Part shown: positions 1 through 6,120 of the stretch, piece after piece
How the letters are laid out: every line of letters begins with the position of its first letter
Numbering within the stretch: the stretch's first letter is position 1
Assembly (NCBI GenBank): GCA_964486625.1
Contig: CAZANW010000070.1
Span: forward strand, 1 to 9,277
Direction: 5' to 3'
From: JAWCQZ01 sp964486625
GTDB taxonomy: Archaea > Halobacteriota > Syntropharchaeia > JACQPP01
Length of the DNA stretch: 9,277 nucleotides
The notes under the pieces: model-generated
What the model was told of the DNA's origin: nothing
Databases searched by the model: none
The model's input: the letters and a program-made list of their open reading frames with translations, nothing else
Program-made: the position numbers and the translations under genes

Positions 1-23
1 GGTTCGGGAGGCCCTGCGGGCGG

Positions 24-287
24 GTGGGGGCCCCTCAGGGGCCTGACCTTTTACCTAGCGTATTATTGCGGAAGGAGGCGCTTTATGCAATCCTTCTCGT
101 CCTTCTTGCCACATTCATAGTGCAATTCGTGGTTCTGTCACTCAAAGACGCTCTCCGGTTCAATGCCGCAGGTATCGGTTTTGTGGCAGTCGCGTTTATG
201 TTGCGGCTTAGACGAGAGGGAATAATAATTGGTGGAATAATAATCACAGCGGGCGTAGGAATGTTTATCCTCTCCGATATTCTTTGA
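24..287 (+). CDS. Small multi-pass membrane protein, unknown function, start uncertain
   Basis: I do not recognise this protein. It is 87 residues from a GTG and is dominated by three hydrophobic stretches at about residues 20-40, 48-60 and 67-86, so a small integral membrane protein is likely. The frame has no stop between position 3 and the GTG, so the gene could begin outside the window. A TTG at 66-68 is an alternative start, just before the first membrane segment. Composition is unlike the rest of the window: 61-240 is about 47% GC by hand count, and it uses AT-rich codons such as ATA and TTA. An in-frame near-repeat (gga-ata-ata-at at 219-229 and 234-244) encodes a doubled Gly-Ile-Ile-Ile. 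Composition and position beside a toxin-antitoxin module suggest a transferred gene or a remnant of one. Whether it is expressed is unclear. Confidence 0.45.
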   Translation: MGAPQGPDLLPSVLLRKEALYAILLVLLATFIVQFVVLSLKDALRFNAAGIGFVAVAFMLRLRREGIIIGGIIITAGVGMFILSDIL

Positions 288-304
288 AGGGAGAACTCAG
301 CGTC

Positions 305-349
305 CGTCCTACACGGGCGTAGATTCCGGCCTACGCTTCATGTAGGACG
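305..349. repeat. Two-part nested inverted repeat (hairpin)
   Basis: CGTCCTACA at 305-313 pairs perfectly with TGTAGGACG at 341-349. Inside it GCGTAG at 317-322 pairs with CTACGC at 331-336, leaving an internal loop of 3 and 4 nt and an 8-nt terminal loop. It lies 18 nt after the stop of the small membrane ORF and just before the detached acyl-CoA synthetase end. It could act as a transcription stop for genes converging from both sides, as a structured RNA, or as the end of a mobile element. There is no T-tract. The pairing is directly visible; the role is not. Confidence 0.5.
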
Positions 350-532
350 CAGACAGGCAATCACCCGCCCCTCAGCCTTCCGAACTCCTCCAGCACCTCC
401 GGGTTCTCCGGCGTCGAGACATCCCCCGAACGCCGCGATGAAGCGCACGGTGTCTGCAGGCCCCAGCCCCTCTATCCGGGCGCCCGTCCCCTCGCGCATC
501 ACGTCCCGGGTCGCCGCTCTCTTCGCCGCCAT
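338..532 (-). pseudogene. Chimeric second antitoxin-like ORF (antitoxin N-terminus fused to out-of-frame synthetase tail)
   Basis: This 64-codon frame starts with ATG 9 nt after the stop codon of the intact antitoxin gene. Residues 1-37 are a clear paralogue of that protein: both contain a variant of REG near residue 15, then LGPA and RFIAA followed by GG. After about residue 37 the similarity ends abruptly. The DNA from there (356-428) is a copy of the 3' end of the acyl-CoA synthetase gene, read here in another frame. The C-terminal half of the antitoxin, presumably the part that binds toxin, is therefore missing. The junction falls in a G-rich run (CGGGGGA on the minus strand) that occurs in similar form in both parents, which suggests joining by short homology. 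I call it a chimeric remnant. A short protein could still be made, since it would be co-transcribed. Confidence 0.6.
356..428 (-). repeat. Detached copy of the acyl-CoA synthetase gene 3' end (direct repeat copy B)
   Basis: Positions 356-428 match 1283-1355 at 64 of 73 bases without gaps, in the same orientation. Read on the minus strand in the synthetase frame, the copy encodes a tail of the form GD-x-ST-x-ENP-x-VLEE-x-GRL and then the TGA stop. Five of the last 22 residues differ from the live gene, several conservatively (Ile to Phe, Asp to Glu, Leu to Val). The similarity also covers 5 nt past the stop codon. Sequence on either side is unrelated. It is either the displaced original end of the synthetase gene or the last trace of a second synthetase gene. 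Confidence 0.85.
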
Positions 533-540
533 CGCCTGTC

Positions 541-756
541 CTATTTGCGCGAACTTCGCTCCCGGGCTTGCACCCTCCGGATCAACTCGTCCAGGGTGCT
601 TTTTCCCCGCATCTCTCGGACCTCGCGCACGCTGTCGCCCTCCCCCCCCATGGCCGCGATGAACCGGGCCGCTTTGGCAGGCCCCAGGCGATCCACCAGG
701 GCGCGGACCCCCTCGCGGATGACCTCCGCAGGGGCTACCGACTTGGCTTCTGCCAT
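541..756 (-). CDS. Putative antitoxin of the PIN toxin
   Basis: This is a 71-residue, mostly helical, charged protein encoded directly after the PIN toxin and overlapping its last 22 nt in another frame, so the two genes must be co-transcribed and are probably translationally coupled. From memory, its layout recalls small uncharacterised proteins found in bacteria and archaea: LGP-x-x-x-x-RFI at about residues 24-33, a charged RE-rich stretch at 44-50, then STLDELI at 53-59 and a basic tail. I cannot name the family with certainty. No ribbon-helix-helix, AbrB or Phd motif is evident. The ATG at 756 is chosen because the paralogous fragment downstream starts at the equivalent residue. The neutralising role is inferred from size, pairing and overlap. 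The toxin-before-antitoxin order is the reverse of the usual vapBC order. Confidence 0.65.
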   Translation of the reverse strand: MAEAKSVAPAEVIREGVRALVDRLGPAKAARFIAAMGGEGDSVREVREMRGKSTLDELIRRVQARERSSRK

Positions 757-1199
757 CGCCCCATGAAGTCCACCGGGCTCTGGACCCGGAGACGATACCC
801 GTTGCTGGAGAGGACTTCTTCGACCATCTTGGCTCGCTTCAACAATTCGTCGTCGCACGTTAAAAACGCTTCTGCCGCTCCCGCCGCCAGGGAAACGTGC
901 AGGGCGTCTTCCGGGTCCAAGTTCAGGGAAGTCATCAGTTCGCGGGCGAGGCGGAAAGCATCCGGACTCGACACCGCCTCTACGCGGCACAACGCCAGCA
1001 ACTCGGCGGCGTCCCGCTTGCGCTCGGAAATCATGCCCGACATCTCCTCCCTCAGAAGAGCCGAGACCGCAAGGTCGAGATCACCCCTCTCAGCAGCCTC
1101 CAGAATTCCGAGCGCGGCCCGGGTTTCCCTTCGAATCCTCGGCTGGTTCTGGTCGTCGTAGGGCCTCAGCCAGACGCAGGCGTCGAGATAGACCCGCAT
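735..1199 (-). CDS. VapC-type PIN-domain ribonuclease toxin
   Basis: This is a 154-residue PIN-domain protein, a normal VapC length. Members of the family are Mg2+-dependent endoribonucleases that usually attack tRNA or rRNA and are held inactive by a co-encoded antitoxin. The acidic active site looks complete: Asp6 in the N-terminal strand (YLDAC), Glu51/Glu52 in LLREE, Asp98 in DPEDALH and Asp116/Asp117 in TCDDELL. The start of the protein, with LRPYDDQNQPRIR at residues 11-23, recalls a widespread PIN subgroup. The ATG is well supported because the first PIN strand begins at residue 2 and a TATA-like box lies about 27 nt upstream. Its stop lies inside the downstream antitoxin gene. GC is visibly lower than in the synthetase (58% against 78% in hand-counted samples), consistent with acquisition. 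RNase activity is a family expectation. Confidence 0.85.
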   Translation of the reverse strand: MRVYLDACVWLRPYDDQNQPRIRRETRAALGILEAAERGDLDLAVSALLREEMSGMISERKRDAAELLALCRVEAVSSPDAFRLARELMTSLNLDPEDALHVSLAAGAAEAFLTCDDELLKRAKMVEEVLSSNGYRLRVQSPVDFMGRWQKPSR

Positions 1200-1223
1200 G
1201 GGCGATGGGGAGAAGGGGCGGAG

Positions 1224-1229
1224 TTAAAA
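1224..1229 (-). promoter_or_regulatory. TATA-like box for the PIN toxin operon
   Basis: TTTTAA on the minus strand is centred about 27 nt upstream of the toxin ATG. That is the spacing expected for an archaeal TATA box serving a leaderless transcript. It is one of few AT-rich hexamers in this 88-nt gap. Confidence 0.55.
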
Positions 1230-1246
1230 CCTCTGGCTCCCGGATG

Positions 1247-1263
1247 TTCGCCGGACCGGCGAA
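1247..1263. promoter_or_regulatory. 17-nt palindrome between synthetase stop and toxin promoter
   Basis: TTCGCCGG-A-CCGGCGAA is a perfect palindrome with 8-nt arms around one base. It lies 24 nt past the synthetase stop and about 17 nt upstream of the toxin TATA-like box. As DNA it suits a dimeric regulator, for example toxin-antitoxin autoregulation. As RNA it folds into a 7-bp stem with a 3-nt loop that could end the synthetase transcript. The palindrome is certain and the function is inferred. Confidence 0.5.
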
Positions 1264-1282
1264 CCGCGCCCATCCCGCACCG

Positions 1283-1355
1283 GGCAATCACCCGCCCCCC
1301 AGCCTCCCAATCTCCTCCAGCACATCCGGGTTCTCCAGCGTCGAAAGGTCCCCCG
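1283..1355 (-). repeat. Direct repeat copy A: live 3' end of the acyl-CoA synthetase gene
   Basis: This is the in-place partner of the detached copy at 356-428. It encodes the last 22 codons and stop of the synthetase plus 5 nt beyond. The two copies are exactly 927 nt apart and bracket the whole toxin-antitoxin module. Confidence 0.85.
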
Positions 1356-3207
1356 GCGGCTGCCCGGTATAGACGCGCTGCAGCACCCGCCGCACAATCT
1401 TCGCGTTGCGGGTCTTCGGCAGCGCCGCGACCACGTGGACCCGCTCCGGCTTCAGGGCCTTCCCGAGCCGCGAGGCCACGTGCTCCGCCAAGGCGCCCCC
1501 GTCTGGAACTGGTTGCCCCGGCCTCGGGATGGCGAAGCATACGATGGCTTGTCCTTTGACCTCGTGGGGGACCCCGATGGCGGCCGCCTCGGCGACGGCG
1601 GGGTGCTCCACCAGAACCGACTCCACCTCCGCGGGCCCGACCCGCTTCCCGGCGACCTTGAGCGTGTCGTCGCTCCGGCCGAGCAGAAACCACTGCCCGT
1701 CCTCGATGCGCGCCCAGTCGCCGTGGACCCAGACGCCGGGCCAGCGCGACCAGTAGGTCTCGATGTAGCGCTCCGGGTCTTTCCAGAGCCCCCGGGTCAT
1801 GCCGGGCCACGGTAAGCGGCAGACCAGTTCTCCGGTCTCGTTGCGGACCGGCCTGCCGTTCTCGTCGAACACCTCCACGTCCATCCCCGGCGCGGGTCCC
1901 CCGAGGCTGCAGGGGACGAGCGGCTGGACCGGGAGCGGGGAGAGGAAGCAGGCGCCCACCTCGGTCCCGCCCGAGATGTTGATGACCGGGCAGCGCCTCC
2001 CTCCGACCCTCTCGAAATACCACTTGTAGGGCTCCGGGTTCCAGGGCTCCCCTGTGGAGCCGAGGAGGCGGAGGGAGGAGAGGTCGTGTAACGCGGGGTC
2101 GGAGCGCCCCATGAGCGCCCGGATTGCGGTGGGGGAGATGCCGAAGATGGTGGCGCCGTGGGACTCGGCGAGCCTCCAGAGGCGGTCCGGGTCCGGGAAG
2201 TCGGGCGCGCCGTCGTAGAGCAGGACCGAGCCCCCGAGAGCGAGGGCCCCGACCAGTTCCCACGGCGCCATAATCCACCCCGGGTCGGTGAGCCAGAACA
2301 GAACGTCGGGGTCCTTCAGGTCGAAGGCGTAGGCCACCTCGCTCGCAATCTTCACCAGGAAGCCGCCGTGGACGTGGACCGCGCCCTTCGGCTTGCCGGT
2401 GGTCCCGGAGGTGTGGATGATGAGGAAGGGCGCCTCGGAGTCCATGGGGCGGGCTGCGCACCTCGATTTCTGCCGCGAGACCATCTCGCGGTAGTCCACG
2501 TCCCGCGGGGTCCGGGGCGCGTCGAGCCCCGCCCGGCGGAGGACCACGACCTTTTCGACCCCCGCCTGCGCCGCCGCCTCGTCGGCCACCGGCTTGAGGG
2601 CGACCGGCTTCCCGCGCCTCGGGAATCCATCGGCGGTGAAGAGCACCTTCGCCCCCGCGTCCGCGAGGCGCGCCGCCGCCGCGGAGGCGCCGAAGCCCGA
2701 GAAGATGGGGATGTAGACGGCGCCGATTTTCGCGGTGGCGAAGATGGCCGCCACCACCTCCGGGACGAAGGGCATCTGGATGCCGACGCGGTCCCCCTTC
2801 CGGACCCCCAGTTCGAGGAGGCCGTTGGCGACCCGCGACACCTCGGCGTCGAGGTCGCGGTAGGTCCACTTGCGGACCGCGCCCTCCTCGCCCTCCCAGG
2901 CAATCGCGACCTTGTTCCGGCGCGGCCCCCGGGCATGGCGGTCCACGCAGTTGTGGGTGACGTTCAGTTTGCCCCCGACGAACCACTTGGCCCAGGGGGC
3001 GCCCTTCGAGTCGTCCAGGGTCTTCCGGTAGGGCGCGAACCATTCGATTCCGAGGTCCTTCGAGACCGCGTCCCAGAACCAGGCGATGTCCCCGGTGGAG
3101 CGGCGATGGAGGTCGCGGAGGGTCCGGATGCGGTGTCTCCGCATGAAACGGGTGATGTTGGCCCGCTCCACCATCTCCCGGGAGGGTTTCCAGATGGGGC
3201 GGGCCAT
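1288..3207 (-). CDS. AMP-forming acyl-CoA synthetase, Acs (acetyl-CoA synthetase) family, substrate unclear
   Basis: This 639-residue ANL-superfamily ligase activates a carboxylate to acyl-AMP and then acyl-CoA. It has an Acs-type N-terminal extension (about residues 40-90, ending WFVGGKLNVTHNCVDRH), the AMP-binding P-loop TSGTTGKPKG at 266-275, STGEPWN at 384-390, SGGTEVG at 412-418, HGDW at 495-498, the hinge GRSDDTLKVAGKR at 510-522 and catalytic Lys603 in KTRNAKIVRR. Bona fide acetyl-CoA synthetases have WWQTETG where this protein has SGGTEVG. The tryptophan that shortens the acyl pocket is therefore absent, and a larger acid than acetate is likely. Lys603 sits in NAK rather than the common SGK, the context recognised by lysine acylases in Acs. 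The ATG at 3207 gives a normal N-terminus. The gene diverges from the acylase, and its 3' end is duplicated beyond the toxin module. Confidence 0.92.
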   Translation of the reverse strand: MARPIWKPSREMVERANITRFMRRHRIRTLRDLHRRSTGDIAWFWDAVSKDLGIEWFAPYRKTLDDSKGAPWAKWFVGGKLNVTHNCVDRHARGPRRNKVAIAWEGEEGAVRKWTYRDLDAEVSRVANGLLELGVRKGDRVGIQMPFVPEVVAAIFATAKIGAVYIPIFSGFGASAAAARLADAGAKVLFTADGFPRRGKPVALKPVADEAAAQAGVEKVVVLRRAGLDAPRTPRDVDYREMVSRQKSRCAARPMDSEAPFLIIHTSGTTGKPKGAVHVHGGFLVKIASEVAYAFDLKDPDVLFWLTDPGWIMAPWELVGALALGGSVLLYDGAPDFPDPDRLWRLAESHGATIFGISPTAIRALMGRSDPALHDLSSLRLLGSTGEPWNPEPYKWYFERVGGRRCPVINISGGTEVGACFLSPLPVQPLVPCSLGGPAPGMDVEVFDENGRPVRNETGELVCRLPWPGMTRGLWKDPERYIETYWSRWPGVWVHGDWARIEDGQWFLLGRSDDTLKVAGKRVGPAEVESVLVEHPAVAEAAAIGVPHEVKGQAIVCFAIPRPGQPVPDGGALAEHVASRLGKALKPERVHVVAALPKTRNAKIVRRVLQRVYTGQPPGDLSTLENPDVLEEIGRLGGG

Positions 3208-3236
3208 TTCCGAGGACCATGGGTGGGTCGGGAATC

Positions 3237-3245
3237 AACTTTTCT
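3237..3245 (-). promoter_or_regulatory. Weak TATA-like element for the acyl-CoA synthetase gene
   Basis: GAAAAGTTG on the minus strand is centred about 33 nt upstream of the synthetase ATG and is the best AT-rich candidate on that side of the 97-nt divergent gap. It would give a leader of a few nucleotides. The match is weak. Confidence 0.3.
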
Positions 3246-3276
3246 TCGACAGGAGACGGTGAAGCGGGACGGACTC

Positions 3277-3284
3277 TTTTTAAT
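3277..3284 (+). promoter_or_regulatory. TATA-like box for the acylase operon
   Basis: TTTTTAAT is centred about 24-25 nt upstream of the acylase ATG and stands out in GC-rich DNA. No Shine-Dalgarno sequence precedes the ATG, which suits a leaderless or nearly leaderless message. Confidence 0.6.
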
Positions 3285-3304
3285 CCCGCCCCCGTTTTGG
3301 CGGG
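3285..3304. promoter_or_regulatory. Inverted repeat between TATA-like box and acylase start
   Basis: CCCGCC at 3285-3290 and GGCGGG at 3299-3304 form a 6-bp inverted repeat with an 8-nt spacer. It fills the space between the TATA-like box and the ATG exactly. This is a typical place for a repressor site in archaea, but GC-rich DNA makes chance repeats common. Confidence 0.35.
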
Positions 3305-5770
3305 ATGAACCCGCGGATTCTGCTGGTGGCGAGTTCCGCGGCCCTGGCCCTCCTCCTGCTTCTCGCCTCGACCCCCCGTGGCATGGTCCCCGCCGTGGGC
3401 CCCCTCCTGGGACCGACCACCGGCCTCTTCGCGCCCCCGGACGAGCCCAAGAGCGGGACCCTCCGCTTCGAGGGGCTCTCGGCCCCGGTGACCGTGGTCC
3501 GGGACTCTTACGGGGTCCCCCACATCTTCGCCTCGGGCGACGGGGACGCGGCCTTCGCCCTGGGCTACGTCCAGGCGCAGGACCGCATCTTCCAGATGGT
3601 CGTCCAGAAGCACCTGGCGGAGGGGCGCCTCTCGGAGATTCTCGGGAAGGACACGGTGGTGCTGGACAAGTTCATGCGGACCATCGGCCTCCAGCGCTCC
3701 GCCCAGGCCTCCCTGGAGAGCATCTCGCCGGAGGAGGAGCGCCTCCTCGGCTCCTTCACCCGGGGCGTCAACGCCTACCTGGCCCGGGTCCCGGACAGCG
3801 GCCTGCCGACAGAACTGAAACTCCTCGGCTACCGTCCCGAGCCCTGGCGGCCCGTGGACTCCCTCGCCATCGGGAAGTTGTTCGCCTACTTCCTGGCGGC
3901 CGATTTCTCCGACCTCCAGTTCGCGGACCTCGAACGGGCCTTCGGGCCGGAGAGGGTGTGGGGCGACCTCTTCCTCCTCGGGAACAATCTCACCCTTCCG
4001 GTCATCCCCGACGGGGAGTGGAGTCCGACCGGGGTCCCGGGGCTCGTCTCCCGGCAGCCCCAGGTCGCGGGGGCGAGCTCCCCGGCCCGCGCGGGGTCCA
4101 ATAACTGGGCGGTCGGCCCCAACCGGAGCTCCACGGGCGCCCCCATCCTCGCCGGGGACCCCCACCTGCAACTGCAGTTGCCGAGCGTCTGGTACGAGGC
4201 ACACATCGTCACCCCCGGCGCCAACGAATATGGCGTCGTCGTCCCGGGCGTCCCGGCCATCCTCATCGGGTTCAACGACCGCATCGCCTGGTCGATGACC
4301 AACGTGGGCGGCGACGTGATGGACCTCTACGAGTATTCCTGGGACTCCCGGGGGCGCTACCTCTACCGGGGGGAGTGGGTCGAGCCGAAAACGTGGACCG
4401 AGACCCTGAAGGTCCGGGGCGCGCCCGACCAGGTCCTCACCCTCCGGGAGACGGTCCAGGGCCCCCTCCTCGAGAGGTCGAACCGAACGGTGGCGGTCCG
4501 GTGGACCTGCGCCCAGCCCACCCGCGAGGGGCTCGCCATGCTCCTCATCGACCGCGCCCGGAACTACTCCGACTTCCTCCAGGGGCTCCGCTACTGGCAG
4601 TGCCCGCCCCTGAACTTCGCCTACGCCGACCGGGACGGGAACATCGCCATGTGGGCCGCGGGGACCTTCCCGGTCCGCAAGGGCCAAGACGGCTACACCC
4701 TCACCAACGGCTCCAACCTCACGGAGGAGGACTGGGCCGGGACTGTCCCCTTCGAGGCATACCCCCACGCGTTCAACCCCCGGCAGGGCTTCCTGGCGAG
4801 CGCGAACCAGATGTCGGCCCGCAACTACACCTATTGCGCCGACAACGTGACCTGCGAGGGGCTCGGTTGGGACCTCTCCGACGGCTACCGCTCGCGGCGC
4901 ATCAACGAGGTGCTGCGGAACGGGACCCAGAGCCCCGACACCTTCGCCCGGCTCCAGTTCGACAAGGTGGCCATCGACGGCCGCGAGTTCACGCCTTATC
5001 TGGTGGCGGCCTACGACCGCAACCCCGGAGGAAGGACTCCGCGGATGGAGAGGGCCGTCGCATACCTCCGCGACTGGGGGGGCGAGATGCTCCCCGACCT
5101 CGTAGCCCCGACGCTCTACACCCGCTTCCTGAAGGCCTACCGCAACCTGACCTGGGCCGACGACTACGCGGCGGCGGGCCTCGACCCCGGCGCCCTGAAG
5201 CCCAACATCGAGAGGCTGGAGCACCTGACGAAGTTCGAACCGGACTCGCACTGGTTCGATTTGACGTGGACGCCGCAGCGCGAGACCCGGGACGACATCC
5301 TGCTCCTGGCCTTCGACGAGGCCCTCCGGGACCTGGAGAGGGAGTTCGGCCCCGACATGACGACCTGGACCTGGGGCCGCGCCCACCTCCTGGTCCTGAA
5401 CCACCTCTCCGGCCTCCCGGGGCTGGGCCGGGGCCCTTACGCCATCGGCGGCTGGTTCTTCACCGTCTCGCCGGTCTCCATCGAGAGTGAGCTCCCGGTC
5501 CACCGGGAGAACGACCTCCTGCCCATCCCGGAGAACGCCCCCCAGGCCCGGAACCTCGCCAGCGGCGCTTCGTGGCGGATGGTGGTGGACCTCGCGGACC
5601 CCGCCCGGAGCCGGGTGGTCCTGCCCGGGGGCGAGTCGAGCGACTTCAGCGGGCCCCACTACGACGACCAGTTGAAGTTGTGGCTCAAGGGCGACTACCA
5701 CCCGGTCGCCTTCGGGACGAGGCCCGAGGAGATTCCCAGCCCCGAGAGCAGGCTGGTGATGTCGCCATGA
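3305..5770 (+). CDS. Penicillin acylase (penicillin amidase) family Ntn-hydrolase, secreted
   Basis: This 821-residue N-terminal-nucleophile amidase is a normal length for the unprocessed family precursor. A hydrophobic signal or anchor segment spans residues 5-21. The alpha-subunit signature DSYGVPHIFA is at 67-76, with GYVQAQDR at 87-94. The autocleavage site is Gly264-Ser265 in AGSNNWAVGP, making Ser265 the nucleophile. GDPHL follows at 284-288, Asn501 in SANQ is the likely oxyanion-hole residue, GRAH is at 691-694 and GPHYDDQ at 783-789. Ten N-X-S/T sequons (Asn228, 273, 393, 420, 468, 471, 507, 514, 539, 614) and cysteines at 402, 433, 511 and 517 fit a folded, possibly glycosylated extracytoplasmic enzyme. 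Relatives hydrolyse beta-lactam side chains, acyl-homoserine lactones or other N-acyl amides; the substrate here cannot be read. It is first of three overlapping genes. Confidence 0.93.
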   Translation: MNPRILLVASSAALALLLLLASTPRGMVPAVGPLLGPTTGLFAPPDEPKSGTLRFEGLSAPVTVVRDSYGVPHIFASGDGDAAFALGYVQAQDRIFQMVVQKHLAEGRLSEILGKDTVVLDKFMRTIGLQRSAQASLESISPEEERLLGSFTRGVNAYLARVPDSGLPTELKLLGYRPEPWRPVDSLAIGKLFAYFLAADFSDLQFADLERAFGPERVWGDLFLLGNNLTLPVIPDGEWSPTGVPGLVSRQPQVAGASSPARAGSNNWAVGPNRSSTGAPILAGDPHLQLQLPSVWYEAHIVTPGANEYGVVVPGVPAILIGFNDRIAWSMTNVGGDVMDLYEYSWDSRGRYLYRGEWVEPKTWTETLKVRGAPDQVLTLRETVQGPLLERSNRTVAVRWTCAQPTREGLAMLLIDRARNYSDFLQGLRYWQCPPLNFAYADRDGNIAMWAAGTFPVRKGQDGYTLTNGSNLTEEDWAGTVPFEAYPHAFNPRQGFLASANQMSARNYTYCADNVTCEGLGWDLSDGYRSRRINEVLRNGTQSPDTFARLQFDKVAIDGREFTPYLVAAYDRNPGGRTPRMERAVAYLRDWGGEMLPDLVAPTLYTRFLKAYRNLTWADDYAAAGLDPGALKPNIERLEHLTKFEPDSHWFDLTWTPQRETRDDILLLAFDEALRDLEREFGPDMTTWTWGRAHLLVLNHLSGLPGLGRGPYAIGGWFFTVSPVSIESELPVHRENDLLPIPENAPQARNLASGASWRMVVDLADPARSRVVLPGGESSDFSGPHYDDQLKLWLKGDYHPVAFGTRPEEIPSPESRLVMSP

Positions 5771-6120
5771 TGGACAAGCGGGCCTTCAGCGTCGCGTTCC
5801 TCGCCACCCTCGCGGGCGCCGCGGCGGGCCTCTGGCAGGCGGCCGCGCTCGCCGGAATCGCCGGCGGCTGGCTCGCCCGGGAGCGACCCTACCGCTCGGC
5901 GGTCTGCGGCGCCCTCCTGGGCTGGTTCCTCCTTCTCGTCGTCCAGCTGGCGGCGACGCCCGCGGGCCGGGTGGTGGGGGCCTTCGGCTCGGCTCTTCTC
6001 GGGGCCGCGGGCCTGCCGGTGCTGGTCTTGGCGAGTCTCCTCTTCGCCGGGCTCCTGGCGCTCCTGGGGGCCCTGGCGGGGCGCAGCCTTAAAAGGGTCC
6101 TCTCAAAGGAGGGGGCGTGA
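5767..6120 (+). CDS. Small multi-pass membrane protein, unknown function
   Basis: I do not recognise this 117-residue protein. It is rich in Ala, Gly and Leu and has hydrophobic stretches at about residues 7-36, 43-63 and 68-104, the last long enough for two helices, giving three or four membrane segments. It ends in a short basic tail (RSLKRVLSK). Its first ATG overlaps the acylase stop as ATGA, and a second ATG follows immediately, so either could start. The overlap implies coupled translation with the acylase. It could belong to the same envelope process, but nothing in its sequence says which. Confidence 0.75.
   Translation: MMDKRAFSVAFLATLAGAAAGLWQAAALAGIAGGWLARERPYRSAVCGALLGWFLLLVVQLAATPAGRVVGAFGSALLGAAGLPVLVLASLLFAGLLALLGALAGRSLKRVLSKEGA
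6089..6094 (+). promoter_or_regulatory. Possible internal TATA-like element
   Basis: TTAAAA lies within the coding sequence of the 117-residue membrane protein and is centred about 25 nt upstream of the next GTG start. An extra promoter for the last gene of the run is possible. It is also simply the codons for Leu-Lys. Confidence 0.25.
6108..6112 (+). promoter_or_regulatory. Ribosome binding site for the third operon gene
   Basis: GGAGG ends 4 nt before the GTG at 6117. It supports the GTG that overlaps the previous stop as GTGA. Confidence 0.65.

Noticed and set aside
219..244. Short AT-rich direct repeats as an origin or integration site
   Set aside because: The repeat is in frame and simply encodes a doubled Gly-Ile-Ile-Ile within a membrane segment. 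No other origin signals are nearby.
356..428. Reading the repeat pair as a CRISPR or insertion-sequence target duplication
   Set aside because: There are only two copies, 73 nt long, 88% identical and coding for a known gene end. No spacers, transposase or terminal inverted repeats are visible.
541..990. Longer version of the antitoxin frame starting at 990
   Set aside because: The extra 78 residues lie wholly opposite the toxin coding frame and are arginine/proline-rich. The paralogous fragment starts at the equivalent of the ATG at 756.
2158..4104. Long plus-strand frame (648 codons) across the synthetase and acylase starts
   Set aside because: It is a shadow frame. The translation is low complexity, it crosses two promoters, and it lies against two well-supported genes.
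1166..5701. A 1511-codon open frame on the minus strand running through the synthetase and opposite the acylase
   Set aside because: It has arginine/glycine/proline-rich low-complexity translation with no domain. Strong G/C preference at third codon positions removes stops in this frame, and the real genes in both stretches are unmistakable.
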